DNA of 51,307 bases from Blastomonas sp. CACIA14H2 (lineage in GTDB: Bacteria; Pseudomonadota; Alphaproteobacteria; Sphingomonadales; Sphingomonadaceae): contig AYSC01000031.1 of NCBI GenBank assembly GCA_000503195.1, forward strand, positions 1 to 51,307. The letters run 5' to 3'. The notes beneath the pieces were generated by a model. That model was not told the DNA's origin and made no database searches. It worked only from the letters and a program-made list of their open reading frames with translations. Made by a program: the position numbers and the translations under genes. Below, one piece after another: positions 16,997-24,869 of this stretch (position 1 is its first letter; each line of letters begins with the position of its first letter).

Positions 16997-18325
16997 ATGG
17001 CTGCATCGCAGCAGGGGATGACGGCAGGCGATCCGGCGGAGATCATCGATTCCGGGCCGATGTCGGGCTATCAATGGTCGATCGTCGCGACGATGGTCGC
17101 GCTGAACGCGCTCGACGGGTTCGATGTCATGGCGATCAGTTTCGCCTCGCCCGGCATTTCCGCGGCCTGGGGCATCGATCGCGGCGTGCTGGGGTTGGTG
17201 CTGTCGATGGAACTGGTCGGCATGGCGCTCGGATCGCTCACGCTGGGGCGGCTTGCCGATACCGCCGGGCGCCGCAACACGATATTGCTGTGCCTCGCGC
17301 TGATGACCGTCGGCATGCTCGGCGCAGCGAGCGCCGGCGGCGTGATCTCGCTTTCGGCCTGGCGCGTGCTCACCGGGCTGGGCATCGGCGGCATGCTCGC
17401 CGCGATCAACGCGGCCGCAGCCGAGGCCGCCAATGCGCGTTATCGCCCGCTGGCGGTGGTGGTGATGGCGGGCGGCTATCCGGTCGGCACCGTGCTCGGC
17501 GGTCTCGTCGCGACGCAGCTTTTGCAGCACTACGAATGGCAGTCGGTCTTCCTGTTCGGCGCGGCCTGGTCGGCGCTGATGATCGCGGTCACCTGGTGGC
17601 GCGTGCCCGAATCGATCGCATTTCTCGCCAGCCGCCAGCCCGAAGGCGCGCTGGAGCGGATCAACCGGACGCTCCGGACCATGGGCCATGCGACGGTCAG
17701 CAGCCTTGTCGCCCGGACCAGCCAGCCGGGCCGCGTGCCTCTGTCGCGACTGTTCGCGCCCGAATGGATCAAGGTCACTGCGGCGATGACGCTCGCCTAT
17801 CTCGGCCACATCATGACCTTCTATTTCGTGATGAAATGGATCCCAAAGATCGTCGCGGATCTCGGCTATCCTCCGGCAGAGGCCGCAGGCGTGCTCGTCT
17901 GGGCGAGCATCGGTGGCGCGAGCGGATCGCTGGTGCTCGGCCTGCTCACGCTGCGCCTGCCAGTGCGCAGCCTGACCATCGCGGCGATGCTGGTGTCGTG
18001 CGTGCTGGTGGTGATTTTTGGCATGGGCCAGCCCGACCTGGCGCGGCTGTCGATGGTCGCTGCCGCCGCCGGCTTCGTCACCAATGCCGGGGTCGTCGGC
18101 CTCTATGCGCTGGTGGCGACGGGCTTCCCGGTCGCGCTGCGCGCCTCGGCGACCGGTTTCGTCATCGGCGTCGGCCGCGGCGGATCGGCGCTCGCCCCCG
18201 CGCTGGCGGGCCTGCTGTTCGCGCTGGGCTATGGCCTGCCGGTGGTCGCCTTGCTGATGAGCCTCGGCTCGGTGCTCGCCGCCGTCGCGTTGCTGATCGG
18301 CAACAGGCGGTCGCGCGAGCTCTAG
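16997..18325 (+). CDS. MFS aromatic acid:H+ symporter (AAHS family)
   Basis: A 442-residue twelve-helix transporter. The first helix carries the AAHS hallmark NALDGFDVMAISFASPGI, and loop 2-3 carries the MFS signature LGRLADTAGRRNT. AAHS members (PcaK, VanK, HcaK-like) bring aromatic acids across the inner membrane with protons; in this operon hydroxycinnamates or vanillate are the likely substrates. It sits 54 bases after ferA, with GGGAGGGAGAGG before the ATG. Its stop codon shares the CTAG at 18322-18325 with the convergent ligD stop, so the genes overlap by 4 bases with no room for a separate terminator. Confidence 0.88.
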   Translation: MAASQQGMTAGDPAEIIDSGPMSGYQWSIVATMVALNALDGFDVMAISFASPGISAAWGIDRGVLGLVLSMELVGMALGSLTLGRLADTAGRRNTILLCLALMTVGMLGAASAGGVISLSAWRVLTGLGIGGMLAAINAAAAEAANARYRPLAVVVMAGGYPVGTVLGGLVATQLLQHYEWQSVFLFGAAWSALMIAVTWWRVPESIAFLASRQPEGALERINRTLRTMGHATVSSLVARTSQPGRVPLSRLFAPEWIKVTAAMTLAYLGHIMTFYFVMKWIPKIVADLGYPPAEAAGVLVWASIGGASGSLVLGLLTLRLPVRSLTIAAMLVSCVLVVIFGMGQPDLARLSMVAAAAGFVTNAGVVGLYALVATGFPVALRASATGFVIGVGRGGSALAPALAGLLFALGYGLPVVALLMSLGSVLAAVALLIGNRRSREL

Positions 18326-20790
18326 TCGGTAACGGAAAGCGCCTGGCTGGCCTTGCCCCAGTCGCCGATCGTGCCGCTGGCATGGTCCAGCACGGCGCCC
18401 GGATCGGCCAGGGTGAAGCCATTGGCGGCGGTCAGCGTCTGCAGATCGTCCCAGGTCACCGGGACCGCGATCGGAGCGCCGGCCCGCGCGCGTACGCTGA
18501 AGGGCAGCACTGCGGTCGATCCGCGCCGATTGCGCATCCAGTCGATAAATATCCGCCCCTTGCGCCGCGCCTTCGACATCGAGGCGGTATAGCGGCGCGG
18601 CTCGGCCTGTTCGAGCGCCTGGGCAAAGCTCTTGGCGAACCCTTCGGTCACCGCCCAGTCCGCACCCGGGTCGAGCGGCGCGATCACGTGGATGCCCTTG
18701 CCGCCGGTCACCATGGGGAAGGTGACGAGGCCCATATCGGCGAGATGATCGCGCATCTGCCGGGCCGCCGCGACGATATCGGAAAAGCCGATCCCCTCGT
18801 CGGGATCGAGATCGAACACCAGCCGGTCGGGATGCTCGATATCGTCCGCGCGCGAACCCCAGCCGTGAAACTCGATCCCGCCCATCTGCACGCAGCGCAG
18901 GATCGCCGCCTTGTCGCCCAGCACGAAGACCGGATCGGTCGAGCCATCGGCCTCCTCGATCACCAGCGAGCCGATTTCCTTGCCCCAGCCTTTCTGCACA
19001 TGCTTCTGGAAGAAACATTGCTCGGTGATCCCTTGCGGGCAGCGGAGCAGCGCCACCGGGCGGTTGGCGATGAAGGGCAGCATCAGCGGGGCGGCGGCCT
19101 CGTACCAGCTCGCGAGATCGCCCTTGGTCGGGCCGTCAGCGCCGAACAGCGGCCGGTCGGCATGGGTGATGCGGATCGACGGCTGCGGCGCGATCCAGGC
19201 TGCAGGTTGGTTCATCTCGATCTCCCCGGTGACCTCGGATGCGGGCTTGTCGCCGCGCAGGCCGATATAGCTCGCATGGCGCAGCACCCCGTCATGCGTA
19301 TATTCGGCATAGCGCACCTCCGCGACCAGAACCGGATCGACCCATTGGGGTTTGCCGACCACGGCCTTGGTATCGGCGATGGCGGGCTCGGTCCGGGCGA
19401 GATCGGCCAGCTGCGCCTGCAATTCTTCCGCCGTTTCGGTATCGAAGCCGGTGCCGACGCGACCCTTGTAGACCAGCTGGCCGCCTTCATGCTGGCCCAG
19501 CAGCAGCGAGGCAAAGGGCCGTCCGCGCTTGGCGCTGGCGATCCAGCCGATGATCACGAACTCTTCGCGGCGCTCGACCTTGATCTTGAGCCAGGCGTCG
19601 CTGCGTTCGCCGACATAGCGGCTCGAGGCGCGCTTGGCGATCACACCCTCATAGCCCTTGTCGACCATCGCCTGGAACAGCGCGCGTCCGTCGCGCTCGA
19701 TATGGTCGGAATAGAAGATCGGCGGGTCCACCCGCTCGAGCAGCGCAGCGAGCAGCTGCTTGCGCTCGGCCAGCGGCCGCTCCGTCAGGTCCTCGCCATC
19801 GAGCGCGAGCAGGTCGAACGCGAAATAGCTGAGCGGCCCGCCCGATTTCAGCGCGCGCTGCAAGGCGGAGAAGCTGGGGCGGCCGTCTTCGTCCAGCGCC
19901 ACGATCTCGCCGTCGATCAGCGCCGAGGCTGCGGGCACTTGCGCCATGGCATCGAGCACCGACCGGAACTTGTCGCTCCAGTCGAGCCCGGTGCGCGTCC
20001 AGCCGACCGCACCCTTCGCGCCCAGACCGACCAGGCATCGATAGCCGTCATATTTCACCTCGAACAGCCAGTCGTCGCCGCCGGGCAGCTGGTGCACGAG
20101 CGTTGCCAGCATCGGCGGATGGAAGCCGGGCAGGGGGCGCTTGCGGCGTGCCCTGGCCGCACCGGACCCCGATCGTTTCGACTCCGCCACGACCGGCGCG
20201 GTGCCAGAGGCGATCTGGTCCATCGTCCGCCCGGTCTTGACGCTGGTCAGCGCGCGCTCGACCAGCACATCGCCCTGGCCAGCCTCGCCATCCTCGACCT
20301 TGCGCAGCAACCAGTTCTCGCGCTTTTCGCCCGCGCGCGGCTTCATCCGGACGAGGATCCATTCGCCGCGCATCCTCTGGCCATGCGCGATGAAATGCAG
20401 ATGGCCCTTGTCGATGTCGCTCGCGCTCTTGCCGGGCACAGGCTCCCAACGCCCCGTATCCCACAGCATCACCGTCCCCCCGCCATAGGCGCGCGCAGGG
20501 ATCACGCCTTCGAAATCGGCATAGGACAGGGGATGATCCTCGGTCCGGACGGCAAGCCGCTTGTCTTGCGGATCGATGCTGGGGCCTCGCGTCACCGCCC
20601 AGCTCTTGAGCACGCCGTCCGCCTCGAGCCTCAGGTCCCAGTGCAGGCGGGTGGCATCGTGCTTCTGTACCACCAGCATCGGCGGCTGCTTGCCCTTGCG
20701 ACGGAGGGGCGCGGCGTCGGGCTCGGGGGTGCGGGCGAAGTCGCGCTTCGCGGCATATTCGGCAAGCGGATCGGGCGTGCGATCCGCCAT
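18322..20790 (-). CDS. ligD: multifunctional DNA ligase D for non-homologous end joining
   Basis: An 822-residue LigD with domains in the order phosphoesterase (about 30-190: HDATRLHWDLRLE), ATP-dependent ligase (about 222-520) with the nucleotidyl Lys246 in VKYDGYRC, and primase-polymerase (about 530-820) with LIFDLDPDEG-type catalytic acids (VFDLDPDEG) and FIDWMRNRRGSTAV. Together with Ku it repairs double-strand breaks by trimming, filling and sealing ends. It starts two bases after the ku stop, so the two form an operon. Domain order PE-Lig-Pol is the one common in Proteobacteria, unlike Pol-PE-Lig of mycobacteria. Confidence 0.95.
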   Translation of the reverse strand: MADRTPDPLAEYAAKRDFARTPEPDAAPLRRKGKQPPMLVVQKHDATRLHWDLRLEADGVLKSWAVTRGPSIDPQDKRLAVRTEDHPLSYADFEGVIPARAYGGGTVMLWDTGRWEPVPGKSASDIDKGHLHFIAHGQRMRGEWILVRMKPRAGEKRENWLLRKVEDGEAGQGDVLVERALTSVKTGRTMDQIASGTAPVVAESKRSGSGAARARRKRPLPGFHPPMLATLVHQLPGGDDWLFEVKYDGYRCLVGLGAKGAVGWTRTGLDWSDKFRSVLDAMAQVPAASALIDGEIVALDEDGRPSFSALQRALKSGGPLSYFAFDLLALDGEDLTERPLAERKQLLAALLERVDPPIFYSDHIERDGRALFQAMVDKGYEGVIAKRASSRYVGERSDAWLKIKVERREEFVIIGWIASAKRGRPFASLLLGQHEGGQLVYKGRVGTGFDTETAEELQAQLADLARTEPAIADTKAVVGKPQWVDPVLVAEVRYAEYTHDGVLRHASYIGLRGDKPASEVTGEIEMNQPAAWIAPQPSIRITHADRPLFGADGPTKGDLASWYEAAAPLMLPFIANRPVALLRCPQGITEQCFFQKHVQKGWGKEIGSLVIEEADGSTDPVFVLGDKAAILRCVQMGGIEFHGWGSRADDIEHPDRLVFDLDPDEGIGFSDIVAAARQMRDHLADMGLVTFPMVTGGKGIHVIAPLDPGADWAVTEGFAKSFAQALEQAEPRRYTASMSKARRKGRIFIDWMRNRRGSTAVLPFSVRARAGAPIAVPVTWDDLQTLTAANGFTLADPGAVLDHASGTIGDWGKASQALSVTD

Positions 20791-20792
20791 GG

Positions 20793-21671
20793 TCAGCCAG
20801 CCTTGCGCCTGGGCGCGGATTTGGCGGCAGGCTTTTTCGCGGAAGCGCGCTTCGCCGCCGGCTTGGCGTCGCTGGCACCGGCAGATTTGGCGCTGACCGA
20901 TTTCTTGAGCGCGGCCATCAGATCGATGACATTGCCGCCTGCGGGCGCTGCCGGTTCGTCATCGGGCGTGACGCGCTTGCCCTTGTTCTTCATCTTCGTG
21001 TCGATGAGGTCGCGCAGCGCATCGACATAGCGATCGTGAAACTCGCCGGCATCGAACGGCGCGGTCTTCTTGTCGATCAGCGCCGTGGCCAGTTCGAGCA
21101 ACTCGTCATCGGGCTTCTCGTCGCCGATCTCGCGGAAATAGGACGTCGCCTTGTTGACCTCGTCGGCATAGCGCAGCGTTTCCATGATGATGCCGCGACC
21201 GCAGGGGCGAAGCGCGACGATATATTCGCGGCCGCGCATCGCCAGCTGCCCCAGGCCGACCTTCTTCGCCTGATCGAGCGCCTCGCGCAGCACGATGAAC
21301 GCCTCTTCGGCAAGATCGTCGGCGGGGACCACGAAATAGGGCTTTTCGTAATAGAGCACGGGAATGTCGTGCAGCGACACGAACTGCGTCAGCTCGAGCG
21401 TCTTGCGGCTTTCGAGCCGGACAGCCTCGATCTCCTTCTCGTCGAGCAGCACATAGCTGCCCTTTTCGTATTCGAAGCCCTTGAGGATATCCGCCGGCTT
21501 GACCGGGCCGATGCCGGGAACGGTCTTTTCGTACTTGATCGTCTGGCCGCTCGGCTCGTGAATCTGGCGGAAGCGGATTCCTGCGCCGCTCTTGGTCGCA
21601 GGGTAGATTTCGACCGGGATCGATACCAGCGCCAGGCGAATCTGGCCTTTCCACGATGGGCGGGCGGGCAT
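20793..21671 (-). CDS. ku: Ku homodimeric end-binding protein
   Basis: A 292-residue bacterial Ku that threads onto DNA ends and recruits LigD. The core opens with WKGQIRLALVSIPVEIYPAT and contains GYEYEKG-like GFEYEKGSYVLLDEKEI and LPVLYYEKPYF-like IPVLYYEKPYFVVP. The C-terminus (from about residue 255) is a Lys/Ala-rich tail (SAKSAGASDAKPAAKRASAK and onward), a DNA-binding extension seen in many proteobacterial Ku proteins. The upstream ATTCTCCAGC... region on the minus strand has no confidently placed promoter. Immediately precedes ligD. Confidence 0.95.
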   Translation of the reverse strand: MPARPSWKGQIRLALVSIPVEIYPATKSGAGIRFRQIHEPSGQTIKYEKTVPGIGPVKPADILKGFEYEKGSYVLLDEKEIEAVRLESRKTLELTQFVSLHDIPVLYYEKPYFVVPADDLAEEAFIVLREALDQAKKVGLGQLAMRGREYIVALRPCGRGIIMETLRYADEVNKATSYFREIGDEKPDDELLELATALIDKKTAPFDAGEFHDRYVDALRDLIDTKMKNKGKRVTPDDEPAAPAGGNVIDLMAALKKSVSAKSAGASDAKPAAKRASAKKPAAKSAPRRKAG

Positions 21672-21851
21672 GGCAGTCCTCCTTGCAAGGACACGGCGCG
21701 GAGCGATGGCGGGTCCTGCGGGATTATTCTCCAGCGCGCGAATGGTTCCCCAATGCGCTCCATTCGGCCGCCGCTAAGGCGACACTTGCATAGGACATAT
21801 TGCGTCGGCGCAAACGCGACGATGGTGCGGCTCCACAGAAGGAGACAGGAC

Positions 21852-22031
21852 ATGGCGCAGAAGGGCGCGGGCGGAAATCCCGGAGCGATCACCAAGAAGG
21901 GCGGCGATGGTGCCAGCGGCAGCACCGGCACCGGGCGCGGCGGCGGCAACAACGCGCGCGGAAAGCAGTCGACCGGTCAGACCAAGGGCAATGACAAGCG
22001 CAAGGAGCCCGGCGGCAAGGACGCTGAGTGA
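21852..22031 (+). CDS. small Gly/Lys-rich hydrophilic protein (KGG-like)
   Basis: A 59-residue protein made almost wholly of Gly, Lys, Ser, Thr, Asn and Asp with no hydrophobic core, beginning MAQKGAGGNPGAITKKGGDG. It resembles small stress-induced KGG/GsiB-type proteins by composition only. The coding call rests on AAGGAGACAGG before the ATG and on a 12-bp hairpin right after the stop (22038-22069), which frame a neat single-gene unit. It is divergent from ku. Likely intrinsically disordered; function unknown. Confidence 0.6.
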   Translation: MAQKGAGGNPGAITKKGGDGASGSTGTGRGGGNNARGKQSTGQTKGNDKRKEPGGKDAE

Positions 22032-22037
22032 TGACGG

Positions 22038-22069
22038 ATCGTCGCTGCGATGCCGACCGCAGCGACGAT
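22038..22069 (+). terminator. strong hairpin after the small Gly/Lys-rich gene
   Basis: Perfect 12-base arms ATCGTCGCTGCG and CGCAGCGACGAT with an 8-base loop, starting 7 bases after the stop codon. No run of T follows directly (a TTTTT lies about 20 bases on), so it may be a non-canonical terminator or an mRNA-stabilising hairpin. Confidence 0.5.
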
Positions 22070-22200
22070 GGCATAAGATAACATAGATCATTTTTCTGCG
22101 CGCCGACTTGTGTGAGGAGGGGCGATCGGCAGGAGATCACACGCGCCTTGTCGACCGAGAGTGAACTTGCTCCCGCGCAAAATGATGATGGGAGCCTTGC

Positions 22201-22932
22201 TTGTTAGATCACCCAATTCTGGCGCGCATGGTGCGCAAGATGGAAACGCGCGCCAAGCTCGACGATTCGGACCGCGAGGCCTTGCATGCGTTGCGCTTTC
22301 AGGAGCGGGTCTATGAGGCGGGGGCCTATCTGGTCCGCGAAGGCGAGCTGCGCGAACATTGCGCGCTGATCCTGGAAGGCTTCGCATACCGGCAGAAGCA
22401 CACGATCGACGGCGCACGGCAGATCGTCTCGTTCCATGTCGCGGGAGATTTCGTCGATCTCGAAGGCGCGCTGCTCCGCAGGGCGGATCACAGCCTGCAG
22501 ATGCTGACCCGATGCCGGATCGCGGAAATTCCGGTGGCCACGATCTCGGCGCTTGTCGAGGCACATCCCAGGGTCGGCAAGGCGCTTTGGGTCGATACGC
22601 TGATCGATGCCTCGATCTTCCGCGAATGGATCATGAATGTCGGGCGCAGGCCCGCCCGCCAGCGGCTCGCGCATCTCTATTGCGAGCTCGCCAAGCGGCT
22701 GAAGCTTGCAGGACTGGGCGACGAGAGCGGATATCGCATGCCGATCACGCAGGATCAGCTGGCCGATGCGACCGGCCTGACCCCCGTGCATGTCAACCGC
22801 AGCCTCAAGGCCTTGGAAATAGACGGCCTGATCATCCGCCAAGGTCGGCTGGTGGTCATTCCGGACTGGGATCTGCTGCGCGAATGCTCCGATTTCAGCG
22901 AGCTATACCTTCATCTCGATCAGACTGCCTGA
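22201..22932 (+). CDS. Crp/Fnr family transcriptional regulator
   Basis: A 243-residue protein with an N-terminal cyclic-nucleotide-like beta-roll (about 25-145: EAGAYLVREGELREHCALIL, SFHVAGDFVDLEGAL) and a C-terminal Crp-type winged helix (about 165-230) with the recognition segment ITQDQLADATGLTPVHVNRSLKALE. There is no Fnr-type cysteine cluster in the N-terminus, so direct iron-sulfur oxygen sensing is unlikely. The TTG start at 22201 is chosen because GGGAG lies 6 bases upstream; the first ATG (22228) has no site. The neighbouring minus-strand MBL gene is convergent. Confidence 0.85.
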   Translation: MLDHPILARMVRKMETRAKLDDSDREALHALRFQERVYEAGAYLVREGELREHCALILEGFAYRQKHTIDGARQIVSFHVAGDFVDLEGALLRRADHSLQMLTRCRIAEIPVATISALVEAHPRVGKALWVDTLIDASIFREWIMNVGRRPARQRLAHLYCELAKRLKLAGLGDESGYRMPITQDQLADATGLTPVHVNRSLKALEIDGLIIRQGRLVVIPDWDLLRECSDFSELYLHLDQTA

Positions 22933-23777
22933 CCCTCGGCCCGCGATCGCTTCGCCAGCAGGTCGAACTCGACCGCATCGTGGGCGCAGAACAGCCTGAC
23001 GGTCTCGTCGGTGCTGGCGACCAGATGGCGCAGCTTTGCCTGGTTCCGCAGCCTTGCCGTGCGGTCGACCTCCATCATCGCCTGATAACCGCGCAGCCCC
23101 GGCGGGCAGGCATAGCCGCTCGCGGCCATCTCGCCGCGATGGAAATAGGCGTCGCCTGCATGCAGCATCCATCCGCCGGGCTCGCGGATCGCAACGCCGG
23201 CATGGCCCCAGCTATGCCCCGTGAGCGGTATCAGCAATATCTCGGGCGGCAGCCCCTGGAGATCGCGCACGCAGTCGAAGCCGAACCAGCGTTCCCCCCC
23301 GCCGAGCGGGTAGAGCGACCAGTCGGCGACCTCGTCCCATTGCTGCGGGCGGTAGCGCCGCGTGCCGACAAAGCGTCCGCCCTGCTGCTCGTCCGCCACC
23401 GCCTTCTCGCAGGCCGTGACGTGCACCGTGGCATGAGGAAAGTCCTCGATCCCCCCGGCATGGTCGAAATCGAGATGCGTGACGATGATGTGGCGGACAT
23501 CGGCCGGATCGAAGCCGAGCCGGCGGATCTGCGCAATGGCGGTTTCCTCCGGGCGCAACTGGATATTGTTGAGCGCGCGGAAAAAGGCCGACAGCCGGCG
23601 CGAGGGATGATCGACATCGCGCGTGCCGAAACCGGTATCGACCAGGATCAGCCCCGCATCGCTCTCGATCAGCAGGCAATGGCACACCAGATGCCCGAAG
23701 GGGGCGTCACTGGTACCGTCGAACAGCCGTCCGCCGGCGGGGCAGCAGGTGCCGCAATTGAGATGGTGGATCTTCAC
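22920..23777 (-). CDS. metallo-beta-lactamase fold hydrolase
   Basis: A 285-residue MBL-fold protein. Metal ligands are visible in THLDFDHAGG (about 100-109; His, Asp, His), GHSWGH, HAGDAYF and CAHD near the C-terminus. The opening HHLNCGTCCPAGGRLFDG is typical of a lactonase/hydrolase-like subgroup; the substrate is not known. The start is GTG at 23777: it overlaps the stop of the upstream small gene as GTGA, and AAGGA lies 9 bases upstream inside that gene. It is coupled to, and probably functions with, the small membrane protein. The last 13 bases overlap the convergent Crp-like gene's end. Confidence 0.85.
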   Translation of the reverse strand: MKIHHLNCGTCCPAGGRLFDGTSDAPFGHLVCHCLLIESDAGLILVDTGFGTRDVDHPSRRLSAFFRALNNIQLRPEETAIAQIRRLGFDPADVRHIIVTHLDFDHAGGIEDFPHATVHVTACEKAVADEQQGGRFVGTRRYRPQQWDEVADWSLYPLGGGERWFGFDCVRDLQGLPPEILLIPLTGHSWGHAGVAIREPGGWMLHAGDAYFHRGEMAASGYACPPGLRGYQAMMEVDRTARLRNQAKLRHLVASTDETVRLFCAHDAVEFDLLAKRSRAEGQAV

Positions 23778-23971
23778 TGCGTGCCATCCTTTGTCGCATG
23801 CGGGTTCAGTCGCGCCGCGGTGTCGCGGTCGATGCCGGGCTGCTTGCGCGCGGACCAGAGCCAGGCCCCCGAAACCAGTCCTGCAATCGCGACGAGGAAG
23901 CCCCCGCGGTACGGCATCAGCCGGTCTTGAGCAGGAACGGTACTGGATGGGGTGCGGCGCCAATGGGCCAT
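23774..23971 (-). CDS. small single-pass membrane protein
   Basis: I do not recognise a family. The 65-residue product has a basic N-terminus (AHWRRT), one hydrophobic segment (YRGGFLVAIAGLVSGAWLW) and a polar tail. AGGAGA lies 8 bases before the ATG, and the stop overlaps the GTG of the MBL hydrolase gene as GTGA, good evidence that it is translated. It could anchor or regulate the hydrolase; that is inference. Confidence 0.55.
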   Translation of the reverse strand: MAHWRRTPSSTVPAQDRLMPYRGGFLVAIAGLVSGAWLWSARKQPGIDRDTAARLNPHATKDGTQ

Positions 23972-24068
23972 GATGCGGTCTCCTGGGTTGCAGCGATTGA
24001 TCTGGCTTCGGGCTGATGTCGAAGGGTGGCGCGTCCGCTCGTCCGTCGCCCTAACACAGGTGTCCGGT

Positions 24069-24869
24069 TCATTCGGCGGGATGCCCGGGGCGGCGCGATT
24101 CGAGGTCGAAGCGGTCGCCGGCGCCCAGCACGTGCATCACCACGTCATGGATGGAGAGCACGCTGTCGCGCCGGGCCTCGGCGATGTTGGAGCGTGAGAC
24201 GTGTCCCGCATCGACGATGGTCACACCGCCCGAGCCGATCACCGTGCACAGCCTGCCTTCGACGACGATCGCCGTGTCCTCGTCAAGACCGATGCCCAGC
24301 AGCCGGGGATTGTGCGCCACTGCGCCCAGCAAACGCCCGATGCGGCCGCGCTCGGCGAAATGCTGGTCGATGATTACCCCGGAAATGAGGTTGAGGCCGG
24401 GCGCCATCCGCACATCGCCGATCCGATGCGTTTCGCGGCCGCTGCCATAGACGAGCATCACCTCGCTCTGCATCGAGGCGCCCGCAGAGGTGCCGGCGAT
24501 GACCCCGCCGCGCGCATGCAGCCGGTGGATCTCCGTCTCCAGTGGCGTGTCGCCGATCTGACTGGCGATGCGCAGCTGATCGCCGCCGGTGAAGAATATT
24601 CCGCCTGCATCGGCGATCGTCGCGCGCATGGCTTCGTCATCGGCTTGGCCGCGATTGTCGAGATACAGCTCGATGACATCACGCACCCCCAAGGCTGCGA
24701 AGGCGGCCTGATAGGCCTCGAAATAGGGCTCGGGGTTCTGGCTCGCCACGGTGGCGACTACCAGCCGGCCGCCGTTCAGTCGCTCCGCGACCGCCTTGAG
24801 GATGACACGCTTGCCGTCCTTGTCTTCATGCCCGCCGATCGCGATCAGCGGACCTGGTTTATCCGTCAT
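24069..24869 (-). CDS. cphB: cyanophycinase
   Basis: A 266-residue serine peptidase of family S51. It degrades cyanophycin (multi-L-arginyl-poly-L-aspartate) to beta-Asp-Arg dipeptides. The nucleophile elbow is GTSAGASM, preceded by GIFFTGGDQLRI, and the IDQHFAERGRIGRL block is typical of the family. The ATG at 24869 follows AAGGA by 6 bases. The first 11 bases overlap the end of cphA, so synthesis and breakdown enzymes are translated from one message. Confidence 0.92.
   Translation of the reverse strand: MTDKPGPLIAIGGHEDKDGKRVILKAVAERLNGGRLVVATVASQNPEPYFEAYQAAFAALGVRDVIELYLDNRGQADDEAMRATIADAGGIFFTGGDQLRIASQIGDTPLETEIHRLHARGGVIAGTSAGASMQSEVMLVYGSGRETHRIGDVRMAPGLNLISGVIIDQHFAERGRIGRLLGAVAHNPRLLGIGLDEDTAIVVEGRLCTVIGSGGVTIVDAGHVSRSNIAEARRDSVLSIHDVVMHVLGAGDRFDLESRRPGHPAE

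Noticed and set aside
21715-21750. EcfG-type (GGAAC...GTT) stress promoter before ku
   Set aside because: GGAAC occurs on the minus strand, but no GTT lies at the required distance.
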